A stretch of 9,415 bases of DNA from contig JAQVNR010000054.1 of assembly GCA_028703035.1 (NCBI GenBank), forward strand, positions 1 through 9,415. The letters are read 5' to 3'. The DNA is from Bacilli bacterium. GTDB taxonomy: Bacteria > Bacillota_I > Bacilli_A > RF39 > UBA660. The position numbers and the translations under genes are program-made. Positions 1-5,643 of the stretch are shown piece after piece. Every line of letters begins with the position of its first letter. The stretch's first letter is position 1. The notes under the pieces were generated by a model. That model ran no database searches, was not told the origin of the DNA, and saw only the letters and a list, made by a program, of their open reading frames with translations.

Positions 1-69
1 GAGAGATTAATGCATGGCAACCCTTATACTCTAACAGAAGTATTAAACTACAAAAAAGAAGAACAATAA
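1..69 (+). CDS. C-terminal end of an unidentified protein (partial)
   Basis: An open frame enters from the left edge in frame 1 and ends at TAA (67-69), giving 22 residues that include MHGNPYTLTEVLNY and a charged KKEEQ tail. I do not recognise the family from so short a piece. It is the only plus-strand gene on this side and converges on nagZ; its stop codon lies inside the inverted repeat at 61-75. That the piece is coding is an inference: the frame is open with varied, protein-like composition, but 22 codons without a stop can also occur by chance. Confidence 0.5.
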   Translation, partial: ERLMHGNPYTLTEVLNYKKEEQ

Positions 70-75
70 TTGTTC
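52..75 (-). terminator. Probable rho-independent terminator behind nagZ
   Basis: The inverted repeat GAACAAT-A-ATTGTTC (61-75) is followed on the minus strand by TTCTTTTTT (60-52), the usual layout of an intrinsic terminator. It lies about 60 bases past the nagZ stop. The stem is AT-rich with an almost closed loop, so it is a weak hairpin. On the plus strand the same repeat is followed by CGCTTTCTT, so it could also end the converging plus-strand gene. Confidence 0.45.
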
Positions 76-133
76 CGCTTTCTTATGCAATAAATTATTT
101 TGTCATTTGGCTGTGAATTGTAACGAATATTAT

Positions 134-1219
134 TTAATTTCTAAAATAAGCATCAATATCATTATTTAACTTATTTATCCTATTATTAACTTCCTCTTTA
201 TTAAAATTATATTTAATTGGTTGATTAGTTAAAAGATATTTTTCTTTTATCTTTATTATTTTATAAGCACTATTTTCTATATTTTCGTGCCTAACTTTGC
301 CTGATGCTACATCAGCATATAACTTTTTATAAACATTATTTAAATCACCTTTTTTGTATTTAATCATTATTAGATGATTGCCAGCATCTATACCAGTACG
401 AATATTATTTAAAACATTAAATTTCAAATAATTCATTTTAAGATCGTCAGTGACTATAAGACCTTTATATTTAATCTCATCAATAAAAAATTTGTTAATA
501 AACTTTATATTAAGTGATGCAGGTCTAAATCCAAAACTTTTAACTCTAACATGACCTACCAGAACTACATCAGCACCCTCATTAAATGCTTCTTTAAATA
601 CTACCATATCTTCATTAAATAATTCTTTAGTATTTTGGATATATGGTATTAAAGTATGAGAATCTATTTTTGCGAGCCCCTGCCCAGGAAAATGTTTAAT
701 AACTGGAATAACATTATTTTTTTGAAGCTCCTTCATAAGTGGAAAAGCATATTTCATGACAGCTTCTTTGGTATTACCATAACTACGATTACCGATTGCT
801 TGATTTTTAGTATTCCTATAAATATCAAGTACTGGAGCAAAATTCATATTAACCCCAACTGAAGATAAAATTTCAGCAGTTATTTTATTCCACTCATTAA
901 CTAAACTCATATCTTTAGTATCCGCTAGTCTTTTGACATTATATAATCTATTAATATCATTAGGAAGTCTATTAACTCTGCCATTTTCTTGGTCAATAGA
1001 AATAAATAATGGTAGTTTATTATCTTTATTTATTTCTTTTAATTCATTAATAAAACTAACCATCTCTTCTAAGGTAGAATAATTTTGTCGATATAAAACA
1101 ACTCCACCAATATGATAGTCTTTAATTAAAGATTTTATCTCATCATTTATTATTTTAGTATTTAAACCAAGCAGAATCATTTGACCTAATTTCTCTTTTA
1201 AACTTAATTTATTATTCAA
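134..1219 (-). CDS. nagZ: Beta-N-acetylglucosaminidase NagZ-like (glycoside hydrolase family 3)
   Basis: A 361-residue single-domain GH3 hydrolase. The family removes terminal beta-linked GlcNAc from muropeptides during cell-wall recycling. No signal peptide is visible, so the enzyme should be cytoplasmic. Family landmarks appear in order: ISIDQENGRV (74-82), FAPVLDI (127-133), RSYG (145-148), KHFPGQG followed by DSH (175-188, the Asp-His acid/base dyad), HV (223-224), PASL (233-236) and VTDDLKM (256-262), whose first Asp (D258) is the expected nucleophile. The central His of the usual KHFPGHG is Gln here. The start chosen is TTG at 1217-1219, because GGAGG (1228-1232) lies 8 bases before it; the further upstream TTG at 1232-1234 overlaps that ribosome binding site and cannot be the start. 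The gene stands alone, with 169 bases to the CYTH gene upstream. GH3 assignment is very firm; strict NagZ specificity is inferred from length and motifs. Confidence 0.93.
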   Translation of the reverse strand: MNNKLSLKEKLGQMILLGLNTKIINDEIKSLIKDYHIGGVVLYRQNYSTLEEMVSFINELKEINKDNKLPLFISIDQENGRVNRLPNDINRLYNVKRLADTKDMSLVNEWNKITAEILSSVGVNMNFAPVLDIYRNTKNQAIGNRSYGNTKEAVMKYAFPLMKELQKNNVIPVIKHFPGQGLAKIDSHTLIPYIQNTKELFNEDMVVFKEAFNEGADVVLVGHVRVKSFGFRPASLNIKFINKFFIDEIKYKGLIVTDDLKMNYLKFNVLNNIRTGIDAGNHLIMIKYKKGDLNNVYKKLYADVASGKVRHENIENSAYKIIKIKEKYLLTNQPIKYNFNKEEVNNRINKLNNDIDAYFRN

Positions 1220-1227
1220 TTTAATCG

Positions 1228-1232
1228 CCTCC
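1228..1232 (-). promoter_or_regulatory. Ribosome binding site that decides the nagZ start
   Basis: GGAGG on the minus strand sits 8 bases before the TTG at 1217-1219. The longer reading of the gene would start inside this motif, so the site shortens the protein by five residues. Confidence 0.8.
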
Positions 1233-1388
1233 AAAAGTAACAGCTAATTATATAAATATTAATCTACTTATCTATAGCAAGTTTAACACATATATTAATC
1301 TTTTTCTAAAAAAAAGAAATGTAAATTTGGTTTGATACACAGCAATCATGACAGAAAGTAGTAATATATTAAATATATCTCTTTAGTT

Positions 1389-2018
1389 TTATTCAATTAC
1401 TTCGGGCATTGGCAAATCAAATAAAACATGCTTAAACACTTCTATATTTTGACTATTACATAATTCCAAATATTTATCATCCCAAGATAAGCGATATGCT
1501 TTCTTAATGTCAAGGTTTAAAATAGCTGTCCATTTCTTTATAGTTTCTTCTGGATCAGAATCACTTTTATTTTCGATTTCTAGTGCTATTCCAAATGGAT
1601 ACTCATCCACTGAAATTTTAATTTCTTCATTATAATAAATCGTTCGATACCTCTCATAGCTTTCTATGCTTTTCATTTTTAAAACATTATCAACAATAAA
1701 TATTAAGTTGTTATATTCATCTGGATTAATAGTTAATTCATACTCTTCTTCTTTATTTACGTCTGTTTCAATGGTAGAAGGAAGTCTTCGTTTCCAACTA
1801 ACTTTACATTTGGCAGTTTCACTATTTTTAGATATTCTTATTCTAAATCTTCCATCTATATCTTTAGAATAAAATGACATAGAATCGCATGAATGGTCGT
1901 ATTGTGTTGTTTTCTCATATAATCTGCTACTCTGTTTCAAATTATTAATTTTGTTTAGCTTAGCATTTATTTTATCCAATGCTTTTTTCGAATAATAAAA
2001 TCTTACTTCATATTCCAT
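1389..2018 (-). CDS. CYTH-domain protein (triphosphatase / class IV cyclase-like)
   Basis: A 209-residue CYTH protein. CYTH enzymes form a beta-barrel tunnel that binds triphosphate compounds with metal; members include thiamine triphosphatase, inorganic triphosphatases and class IV adenylate cyclases. Visible signatures are the N-terminal ExExR (E2, E4, R6, where most members have ExExK), the basic strand GRFRIRI (56-62), K72-V-S-W-K76-R-R, the acidic EEEYEL (90-95), YERYR (121-125), and D138 followed by FG-x-ALEIE (142-149). A C-terminal extension of about 50 residues, with two Trp, lies outside the barrel. The start ATG has a GGAAG/AGAGGA ribosome binding site 10-12 bases upstream, inside the end of a small upstream frame that stops two bases before this ATG, so translational coupling is possible. 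The substrate cannot be told from the sequence. No clear terminator follows. Confidence 0.85.
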   Translation of the reverse strand: MEYEVRFYYSKKALDKINAKLNKINNLKQSSRLYEKTTQYDHSCDSMSFYSKDIDGRFRIRISKNSETAKCKVSWKRRLPSTIETDVNKEEEYELTINPDEYNNLIFIVDNVLKMKSIESYERYRTIYYNEEIKISVDEYPFGIALEIENKSDSDPEETIKKWTAILNLDIKKAYRLSWDDKYLELCNSQNIEVFKHVLFDLPMPEVIE

Positions 2019-2020
2019 TT

Positions 2021-2158
2021 TTAATCATCTTCCTCTTCCATTAATTCACGCACTTGTAAGTCTTCATTCATTGCACTTTCAATATCTGCGAATCTTAAAT
2101 GATATTCTGTAAAATTATCGTTTTCATAATTGCAATAATGGTATAGTAACGTTCTCAT
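2021..2158 (-). CDS. Small acidic open frame directly upstream of the CYTH gene (45 codons)
   Basis: From ATG (2156-2158) this frame encodes 45 residues beginning MRTLLYHY and ending in an acidic EEEDD tail, stopping two bases before the CYTH ATG. I do not recognise it. The frame stays open upstream to a TAG that would end just before AGAGGA, so an ATT start at 2177-2179, five bases after AGAGGA, is an alternative. The ATG itself has no good ribosome binding site, but its ATGA overlaps the stop of the frame at 2155-2211, which would allow reinitiation. It could be a real small gene coupled to CYTH, the 3' part of a frameshifted gene of about 62 codons, or chance. The composition looks protein-like, with varied codons and no low-complexity run. 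Confidence 0.4.
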   Translation of the reverse strand: MRTLLYHYCNYENDNFTEYHLRFADIESAMNEDLQVRELMEEEDD

Positions 2159-2211
2159 ATCAAAAGTCTGACCATAAATGTTATTCCTCTAAATGTTTTT
2201 GGAGGATACAT
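2155..2211 (-). other. Possible leader frame or 5' half of a frameshifted small gene (18 codons)
   Basis: ATG (2209-2211), or the in-frame GTG just before it, opens an 18-codon frame starting MYPPKTFRG and ending in TGA. That TGA overlaps the ATG of the next frame as ATGA. AAAGG (2223-2227) lies 8 bases before the GTG and 11 before the ATG. Read across a -1 shift, the sequence FRG would join directly to NIYGQTFD of the downstream frame, which reads like one continuous protein. Nothing else supports it. Confidence 0.2.
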
Positions 2212-2572
2212 CACTTAATTAACCTTTATCTATCTAAAATTGTACTTGCAGTATCATTATTATAATTATTATCAAATTTTTTACTATCACACTGAAGATA
2301 TTTTACTACTTTATCTCAGCAAATACAATATTTAATTGTACAATGGCATAGTTTTAATTACCTAGAATGACAAAGCAAGTTGACCAGTGAAAATAAAAAA
2401 CAGTTAATTTAGTCATACACATATAATTTTTAATAGTCAGCTTAGTGATTACATAATAATTATCTTCACTAATAAATATACTTAATATTTCAATTTATAT
2501 GTGATAGTAGCATGTAAGAAGAGCAATATTCATTAGTTAATCAATATTGTTACTAAATGTTGTACTCAAGTT
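2212..2572. other. Gene-poor stretch between the small CYTH-leader frames and the tRNA terminator
   Basis: About 360 very AT-rich bases with stops in all frames. I see no convincing gene, RNA or mobile element. The only structures are a weak inverted repeat CAATATT/AATATTG (2524-2549, 12-base loop) and scattered -10-like AT runs. A promoter for the CYTH transcript should lie near its left end, but no clear -35/-10 pair can be named. Confidence 0.5.
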
Positions 2573-2597
2573 AAAAACCAAGCTGTTCGCTTGGTTT
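2573..2597 (-). terminator. Rho-independent terminator of tRNA-Arg
   Basis: A perfect 9-bp stem, AAACCAAGC/GCTTGGTTT (2575-2583 and 2589-2597), with a 5-base loop ends on the minus strand in five T residues. It lies 15 bases past the CCA end of the tRNA, so it terminates the tRNA transcript and any read-through from the ATP-grasp gene. Confidence 0.85.
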
Positions 2598-2612
2598 AAT
2601 AAAAATCAAATA

Positions 2613-2689
2613 TGGTATCCGCGAGTGGATTCGAACCACTGACCGATGCCTTAGAAGGGCATTGCTCTATCCTACTGAGCTACGCGGAC
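2613..2689 (-). tRNA. tRNA-Arg (anticodon UCU)
   Basis: The minus strand folds into a complete cloverleaf of 77 bases. The acceptor stem is GTCCGCG/CGCGGAT with a G-U first pair, the D arm is GCTC...GAGC, the anticodon arm is ATGCC-CTTCTAA-GGCAT with anticodon TCT at 2653-2655, and the T arm carries GTTCGAATC. The discriminator is A and CCA is encoded (2613-2615). It reads AGA, expected to be a dominant arginine codon in so AT-rich a genome. It has its own promoter just upstream and a terminator just downstream, so it is a single-gene unit. Confidence 0.97.
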
Positions 2690-2708
2690 ATATCTCTTAA
2701 GCAAAATA

Positions 2709-2737
2709 ATTATACTAAATATTTGCTTATGATTCAA
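2709..2737 (-). promoter_or_regulatory. Sigma-A-type promoter of tRNA-Arg
   Basis: TTGAAT (2732-2737), a 17-base spacer and a consensus TATAAT (2709-2714) on the minus strand put transcription start about 12 bases before the tRNA. It lies between the ATP-grasp stop and the tRNA. Confidence 0.75.
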
Positions 2738-2743
2738 GGTATT

Positions 2744-3745
2744 TTAATCTATTTTCATTATTTTTGCATATTTTGGAATTAATCCTTCTTTTTTCAGGCT
2801 TAAACTAGGCTTAATTTGAAATACTCCTGGATAAGAATTGCCTTCAATTATGGCTGGGCCATCACTGGTTATTGCAACATCCCAACCAATATATTTAACA
2901 TCAGGCACTACACTAGATGCTTTTTTTACTAAATCACAAGCTTCTTTATACAAAGGAACAGTAAAACCCACTATTTTTTCTTTAGTAATTGGATGAAATG
3001 AATAAATATTATCTTCTTGATCGATTGCCGGAACTATAATTTTACCTTCATCATCTGTAAATGTATACATACTCCCGCTTGAAAAGTTATCTGTAACTCC
3101 ACCATTACCAATTTTAAATACTGAATTTAAAACGTGGGCTTCTTTCCCATCATAAAAAGTAAATAATCTTAAAGTATTAACAGAATCCGTATAAAGCTTA
3201 CTTATTTTAGGGTGTTGTTTAAGACATTCTTCAACTAAATATTGTTTATTTTTAATAAGTTTATTAAATATCTTTTCTAAATCTGAAGATGAATTGATAA
3301 TAATTTTTTCAATGCCAACTCCTCCTACTCCATCAATAGGTTTTAAGATTAATTCTTTATGTTTTTTAGTAATTTTTTTAAAATCATTAAATTTTTTATC
3401 GTTAACTATTATATATTCTCTTTTTAAATGATTTTTAAATATTTCATTAAAAATACTTTTATCATCAAATTTATAAAATAGATCTTGATTATTATATTTT
3501 TTAATAATCTGATTATTCTTAGCTCTTGTTAAATAAGTTTTTCTCTCTTTCTTAGAAAGTAAATAAAATTCAAATTCTTGATAATCATAATATCCTGCCC
3601 CATATATAATACCTGATGCTATAACATCAAAAAAGATATAGATAATATTATTTTTTGATTTTTTACTTATTTTATAAACTATTTTAAACATGTTTTTATA
3701 ATCCATTTTAGTTATATATTTAAGTATTGTTTTATACTTTCTCAT
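2744..3745 (-). CDS. ATP-grasp protein, sugar-transfer-associated type
   Basis: A 333-residue ATP-grasp protein that resembles the sugar-transfer-associated ATP-grasp family (Pfam ATPgrasp_ST), usually met beside polysaccharide or envelope synthesis genes. ATP-grasp enzymes join a carboxylate to an amine or thiol through an acyl phosphate; the substrate of this subgroup is not known to me. Motifs in order: lysine and glycine-rich loop KPIDGVGGVGIE (135-146), VEE (171-173), DSVNTLR (187-193), GNGGVTDNFSSG (213-224), WDVAIT (288-293) and the metal-binding EGNS (301-304, E301 and N303). The basic N-terminal 30 residues and a hydrophobic patch at 34-49 may dock it on the membrane. ATG start with AGGAAG 8 bases before it. 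It lies 40 bases behind the small membrane protein gene, so it is probably the third gene of the spoIIP unit. No glycosyltransferase is nearby. Confidence 0.82.
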   Translation of the reverse strand: MRKYKTILKYITKMDYKNMFKIVYKISKKSKNNIIYIFFDVIASGIIYGAGYYDYQEFEFYLLSKKERKTYLTRAKNNQIIKKYNNQDLFYKFDDKSIFNEIFKNHLKREYIIVNDKKFNDFKKITKKHKELILKPIDGVGGVGIEKIIINSSSDLEKIFNKLIKNKQYLVEECLKQHPKISKLYTDSVNTLRLFTFYDGKEAHVLNSVFKIGNGGVTDNFSSGSMYTFTDDEGKIIVPAIDQEDNIYSFHPITKEKIVGFTVPLYKEACDLVKKASSVVPDVKYIGWDVAITSDGPAIIEGNSYPGVFQIKPSLSLKKEGLIPKYAKIMKID

Positions 3746-3785
3746 TTATTCCACTTCCTAATATAATATTATCACGGATAATTTT

Positions 3786-4115
3786 TTAAGTAAATAAGGC
3801 TTTTAAAAATCTGCCAACCTTACCTACTCCTTCGTTTAAAACCATGTCAACTGTTTTGCTTATTTTATCACCGGTTTTTGAATAAATATTTCGGTAATCA
3901 GGAACTTCAGAATTGATATAATCTTTAATATCAACTGCTTTACCATCGGCAATATCTTTTTCAAATTTAAGAATTGCCTCATTTGTTAATATTGTGTTTT
4001 TTTTAATATTAGTCTCATAATAACCAGTTTTTCCTGATACATAAACAGAAATAAATAAAATTAATAAGAAGTAAAATATATATTTAAATTTACTTGGTTT
4101 CTTTTTAGTTTCCAC
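3786..4115 (-). CDS. Small single-pass membrane protein coupled to spoIIP, function unknown
   Basis: A 109-residue protein I cannot assign. A basic N-terminus (KKKPSKFK) leads into one hydrophobic segment (about 12-27), so residues from 28 on should lie outside the membrane. That part is about 80 residues, mixed-charge and probably helical (ILKFEKDIADG, then DYINSEVPDYRNIYSK), ending in an amphipathic stretch with GVGKVGRFLKALF. The start chosen is GTG at 4113-4115, because GGAGAG (4120-4125) lies 4 bases before it; the GTG at 4131-4133 would lie upstream of that site and has none of its own. The gene therefore overlaps the end of spoIIP by 11 bases, which suggests coupled translation and a shared job at the envelope. 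There is no cleavable signal peptide motif with confidence. Confidence 0.75.
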   Translation of the reverse strand: METKKKPSKFKYIFYFLLILFISVYVSGKTGYYETNIKKNTILTNEAILKFEKDIADGKAVDIKDYINSEVPDYRNIYSKTGDKISKTVDMVLNEGVGKVGRFLKALFT

Positions 4116-5022
4116 TTTGCTCTCCAATCTCACTAACTAGTGCCTCAGCTAGTAGGTTAACACTATTATAAACTTCATCTATTTTATTTTTTTGACCGCC
4201 TATTTCAATTAAAATAGTATTTGCATTAAAATCTTGATTAAACTTTCCGTTCTTAGCATAATATATATTTTTTATTGCTTCACTATAATTATTTTTTAAG
4301 TATTCCTGAAGTCTTTGAACTAACTTTTCATTTTCCTTATAAGTATCATGATCAAGGCCAATTACAAACATCATTTTTGCATAAACTACATTATCTATAG
4401 TAGCAGTTCCTGAGATACTATCCCGATGAATATCAATAAAATACTTAATACTCGGATAAGTATTTATTACATCTTCAAGTAAAATTCTACTAGCTAAATA
4501 TGAACCACTATAACTCCAGCCATTAAGATTTAATATTTCTTTAATATTTGCTTCTTCTACAACAGAAATAATACCTTTTTTTTCTAAAGCTTTCTCTAGC
4601 ATAACTGATGCCATATAAACTGTTGGGGTAATATTATATTCTTTTAAAGCACCTGGTTCATAATCTTCAGTTTGATGGGAATTATATATATAAATAATTG
4701 GTTCTTTTATTTCTTTTGATACTTTAGTTGTTTCTTCTAGATTATATTCTAATTTTTTAAAATTACTAAATGATAATTTAAGAAAAGTATCTGGGCTTGA
4801 TAAGTTCATATTCATTAAATCAATAATAGATATCTCACCAAGCATATTATTTGAAGCTAGAGCCAAATATTCATTGACTCTCTTCTCATCAGTCAAACTA
4901 ATTTTATTTTTAAAAAGTATTTTAACAGTTATAAAACAAGAAAAATAAGCAATTAAAATACAAATAATTATTTTTAAAACTAAATATTTATTTTTTTTCC
5001 GGGCAACAAATCTTTTTTTCAT
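4105..5022 (-). CDS. spoIIP: SpoIIP-family peptidoglycan amidase/endopeptidase
   Basis: A 305-residue SpoIIP homologue. SpoIIP is a membrane-anchored, zinc-dependent hydrolase that cuts stem peptides and cross-links of peptidoglycan and, with SpoIID and SpoIIM, drives engulfment in spore formers. A basic N-terminus precedes one membrane segment (about 13-36); a linker to about 107 leads to the catalytic domain outside the cell. Landmarks are YIYNSHQTEDY (111-121, zinc ligand H116), TVYMASVMLEKAL (134-146), DIHRDS (197-202, H199) and LIEIGG (271-276, E273), then a terminal helix with NLLAEAL. The start chosen is ATG at 5020-5022, with GGTGAT 4 bases before it; the ATG 13 codons upstream has no ribosome binding site and lies inside the promoter. 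First gene of a probable three-gene unit. The family is sure; whether it serves sporulation here is not. Confidence 0.92.
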   Translation of the reverse strand: MKKRFVARKKNKYLVLKIIICILIAYFSCFITVKILFKNKISLTDEKRVNEYLALASNNMLGEISIIDLMNMNLSSPDTFLKLSFSNFKKLEYNLEETTKVSKEIKEPIIYIYNSHQTEDYEPGALKEYNITPTVYMASVMLEKALEKKGIISVVEEANIKEILNLNGWSYSGSYLASRILLEDVINTYPSIKYFIDIHRDSISGTATIDNVVYAKMMFVIGLDHDTYKENEKLVQRLQEYLKNNYSEAIKNIYYAKNGKFNQDFNANTILIEIGGQKNKIDEVYNSVNLLAEALVSEIGEQSGN

Positions 5023-5041
5023 TTGCATCACCATTATTAAT

Positions 5042-5071
5042 ATATAATTTTTAGAAAGCATAATATGTCAA
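5042..5071 (-). promoter_or_regulatory. Sigma-A-type promoter of the spoIIP unit
   Basis: On the minus strand a consensus TTGACA (5066-5071) is followed after 18 bases by TTATAT (5042-5047), putting the start of transcription some 13 bases before the GGTGAT/ATG of spoIIP. The -35 box is built from the end of the T-run of the preceding terminator. The pattern is housekeeping-like; I see no sigma-E-like ATA/CATA pair. Confidence 0.5.
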
Positions 5072-5090
5072 AAAAAATCACTAGAGTGAT
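5070..5090 (-). terminator. Rho-independent terminator of the acetyltransferase gene
   Basis: The minus strand carries ATCACT-CT-AGTGAT (5077-5090), in practice a 5-bp stem with a 4-base loop, followed by eight T residues (5070-5077). It begins five bases after the GNAT stop codon. Confidence 0.75.
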
Positions 5091-5094
5091 GATT

Positions 5095-5571
5095 TTAGTT
5101 ACTAAGTTCCATTTCAACAAATTTTGAATCGTTATCTAAACGATCTTTTTTGGTTACAGTATTTTTTAGGATAAAACCTACTTTTTTATATGAATTTATT
5201 GCTCTTTTATTCCAAGATCTTACTTCAAGATAAATAATTGATTCAGGATATCTATGCTTTATTTTAAATAAGCTATCCTTTAAGAAATATATCCCCATTC
5301 CTTTACCGCAATTACCCGGCTTTAATCCAATTCCAAAGAATATTCTTCCGTCTGCCATTTTCTTCATACTTGCATAAGCAACTACTTCTTTGTTTTCTTT
5401 TAAATAACAAATATAATCATTAGCTCTTTCAGGATTTACCATTCCGTATTTTTTTTCTTTCATTTCTTCATACGATGGTAAATTATAAATATCATATTTT
5501 CCTTCATAATTCCATAATGAAATTTGTTGTGCTAATGCATCATTCATACATATTTTAGTTAAATTTCCCAT
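5095..5571 (-). CDS. GNAT-family N-acetyltransferase
   Basis: A 158-residue GNAT enzyme, which transfers the acetyl group of acetyl-CoA to an amine of a small molecule or protein. The acetyl-CoA loop is GNCGKGMG (86-93), preceded by the beta-strand IFFGIGLKP (77-85) and followed by a helix. YLEVRSWNKRAINSYKKVGF (114-133) is the typical second half, with N121 and Y128. The N-terminal 60 residues, rich in Trp and Tyr (SLWNYEGKYDIYNLPSYEE), should form the acceptor pocket but do not reveal the substrate. ATG start with GGAGG 4 bases before it. It has its own promoter in the 72-base gap behind smc and its own terminator, so it seems to be a single-gene unit and does not belong with smc. Confidence 0.88.
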   Translation of the reverse strand: MGNLTKICMNDALAQQISLWNYEGKYDIYNLPSYEEMKEKKYGMVNPERANDYICYLKENKEVVAYASMKKMADGRIFFGIGLKPGNCGKGMGIYFLKDSLFKIKHRYPESIIYLEVRSWNKRAINSYKKVGFILKNTVTKKDRLDNDSKFVEMELSN

Positions 5572-5603
5572 TTTTCCTCCATCTTTTTATGCTATTTTTT
5601 TTC

Positions 5604-5632
5604 ATCATAAGTAATTAAAAATTGCCCTTCAA
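5604..5632 (-). promoter_or_regulatory. Sigma-A-type promoter of the acetyltransferase gene
   Basis: TTGAAG (5627-5632), a 17-base spacer and TATGAT (5604-5609) on the minus strand lie in the gap between smc and the GNAT gene. This predicts a leader of about 25 bases. No terminator is seen between smc and this promoter. Confidence 0.55.
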
Positions 5633-5643
5633 CAATAGGTGAT

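Noticed and set aside
656..862. Plus-strand open frames lying inside minus-strand genes (656-862, 1666-1872, 7691-7885, 8614-8823)
   Set aside because: They are the reverse of strongly recognised genes (nagZ, CYTH, smc, rnc), have no ribosome binding sites worth noting, and their residues are typical antisense low-complexity (Phe, Ser, Ile).
1247..1252. TATAAT before nagZ (minus strand) as part of a promoter
   Set aside because: The -10 match is good and well placed, but at 16-18 bases there is no acceptable -35 (the nearest, TTGCTA, is 22 bases away). Not listed as a promoter.
2021..2211. Idea that the small frame before CYTH is a remnant of a RelQ-type (p)ppGpp synthetase, since yjbM lies near the CYTH gene yjbK in Bacillus
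   Set aside because: The residues do not resemble the C-terminus of RelQ as I know it, and no synthetase motif is present upstream.
2524..2549. Inverted repeat CAATATT/AATATTG in the gene-poor stretch
   Set aside because: Seven mostly A-T pairs with a 12-base loop and no T-run. This is expected by chance in such AT-rich sequence.
2212..2743. tRNA-Arg as an integration site for a mobile element
   Set aside because: No integrase, no repeated copy of the tRNA 3' end and no phage-like gene is visible in the window; the tRNA is complete with its own promoter and terminator.
3768..3782. Inverted repeat ATTATC-N3-GATAAT between the small membrane protein gene and the ATP-grasp gene
   Set aside because: The stem is six AT-rich pairs with no T-run after it on the minus strand, so it does not qualify as a terminator; no strong promoter boxes flank it.
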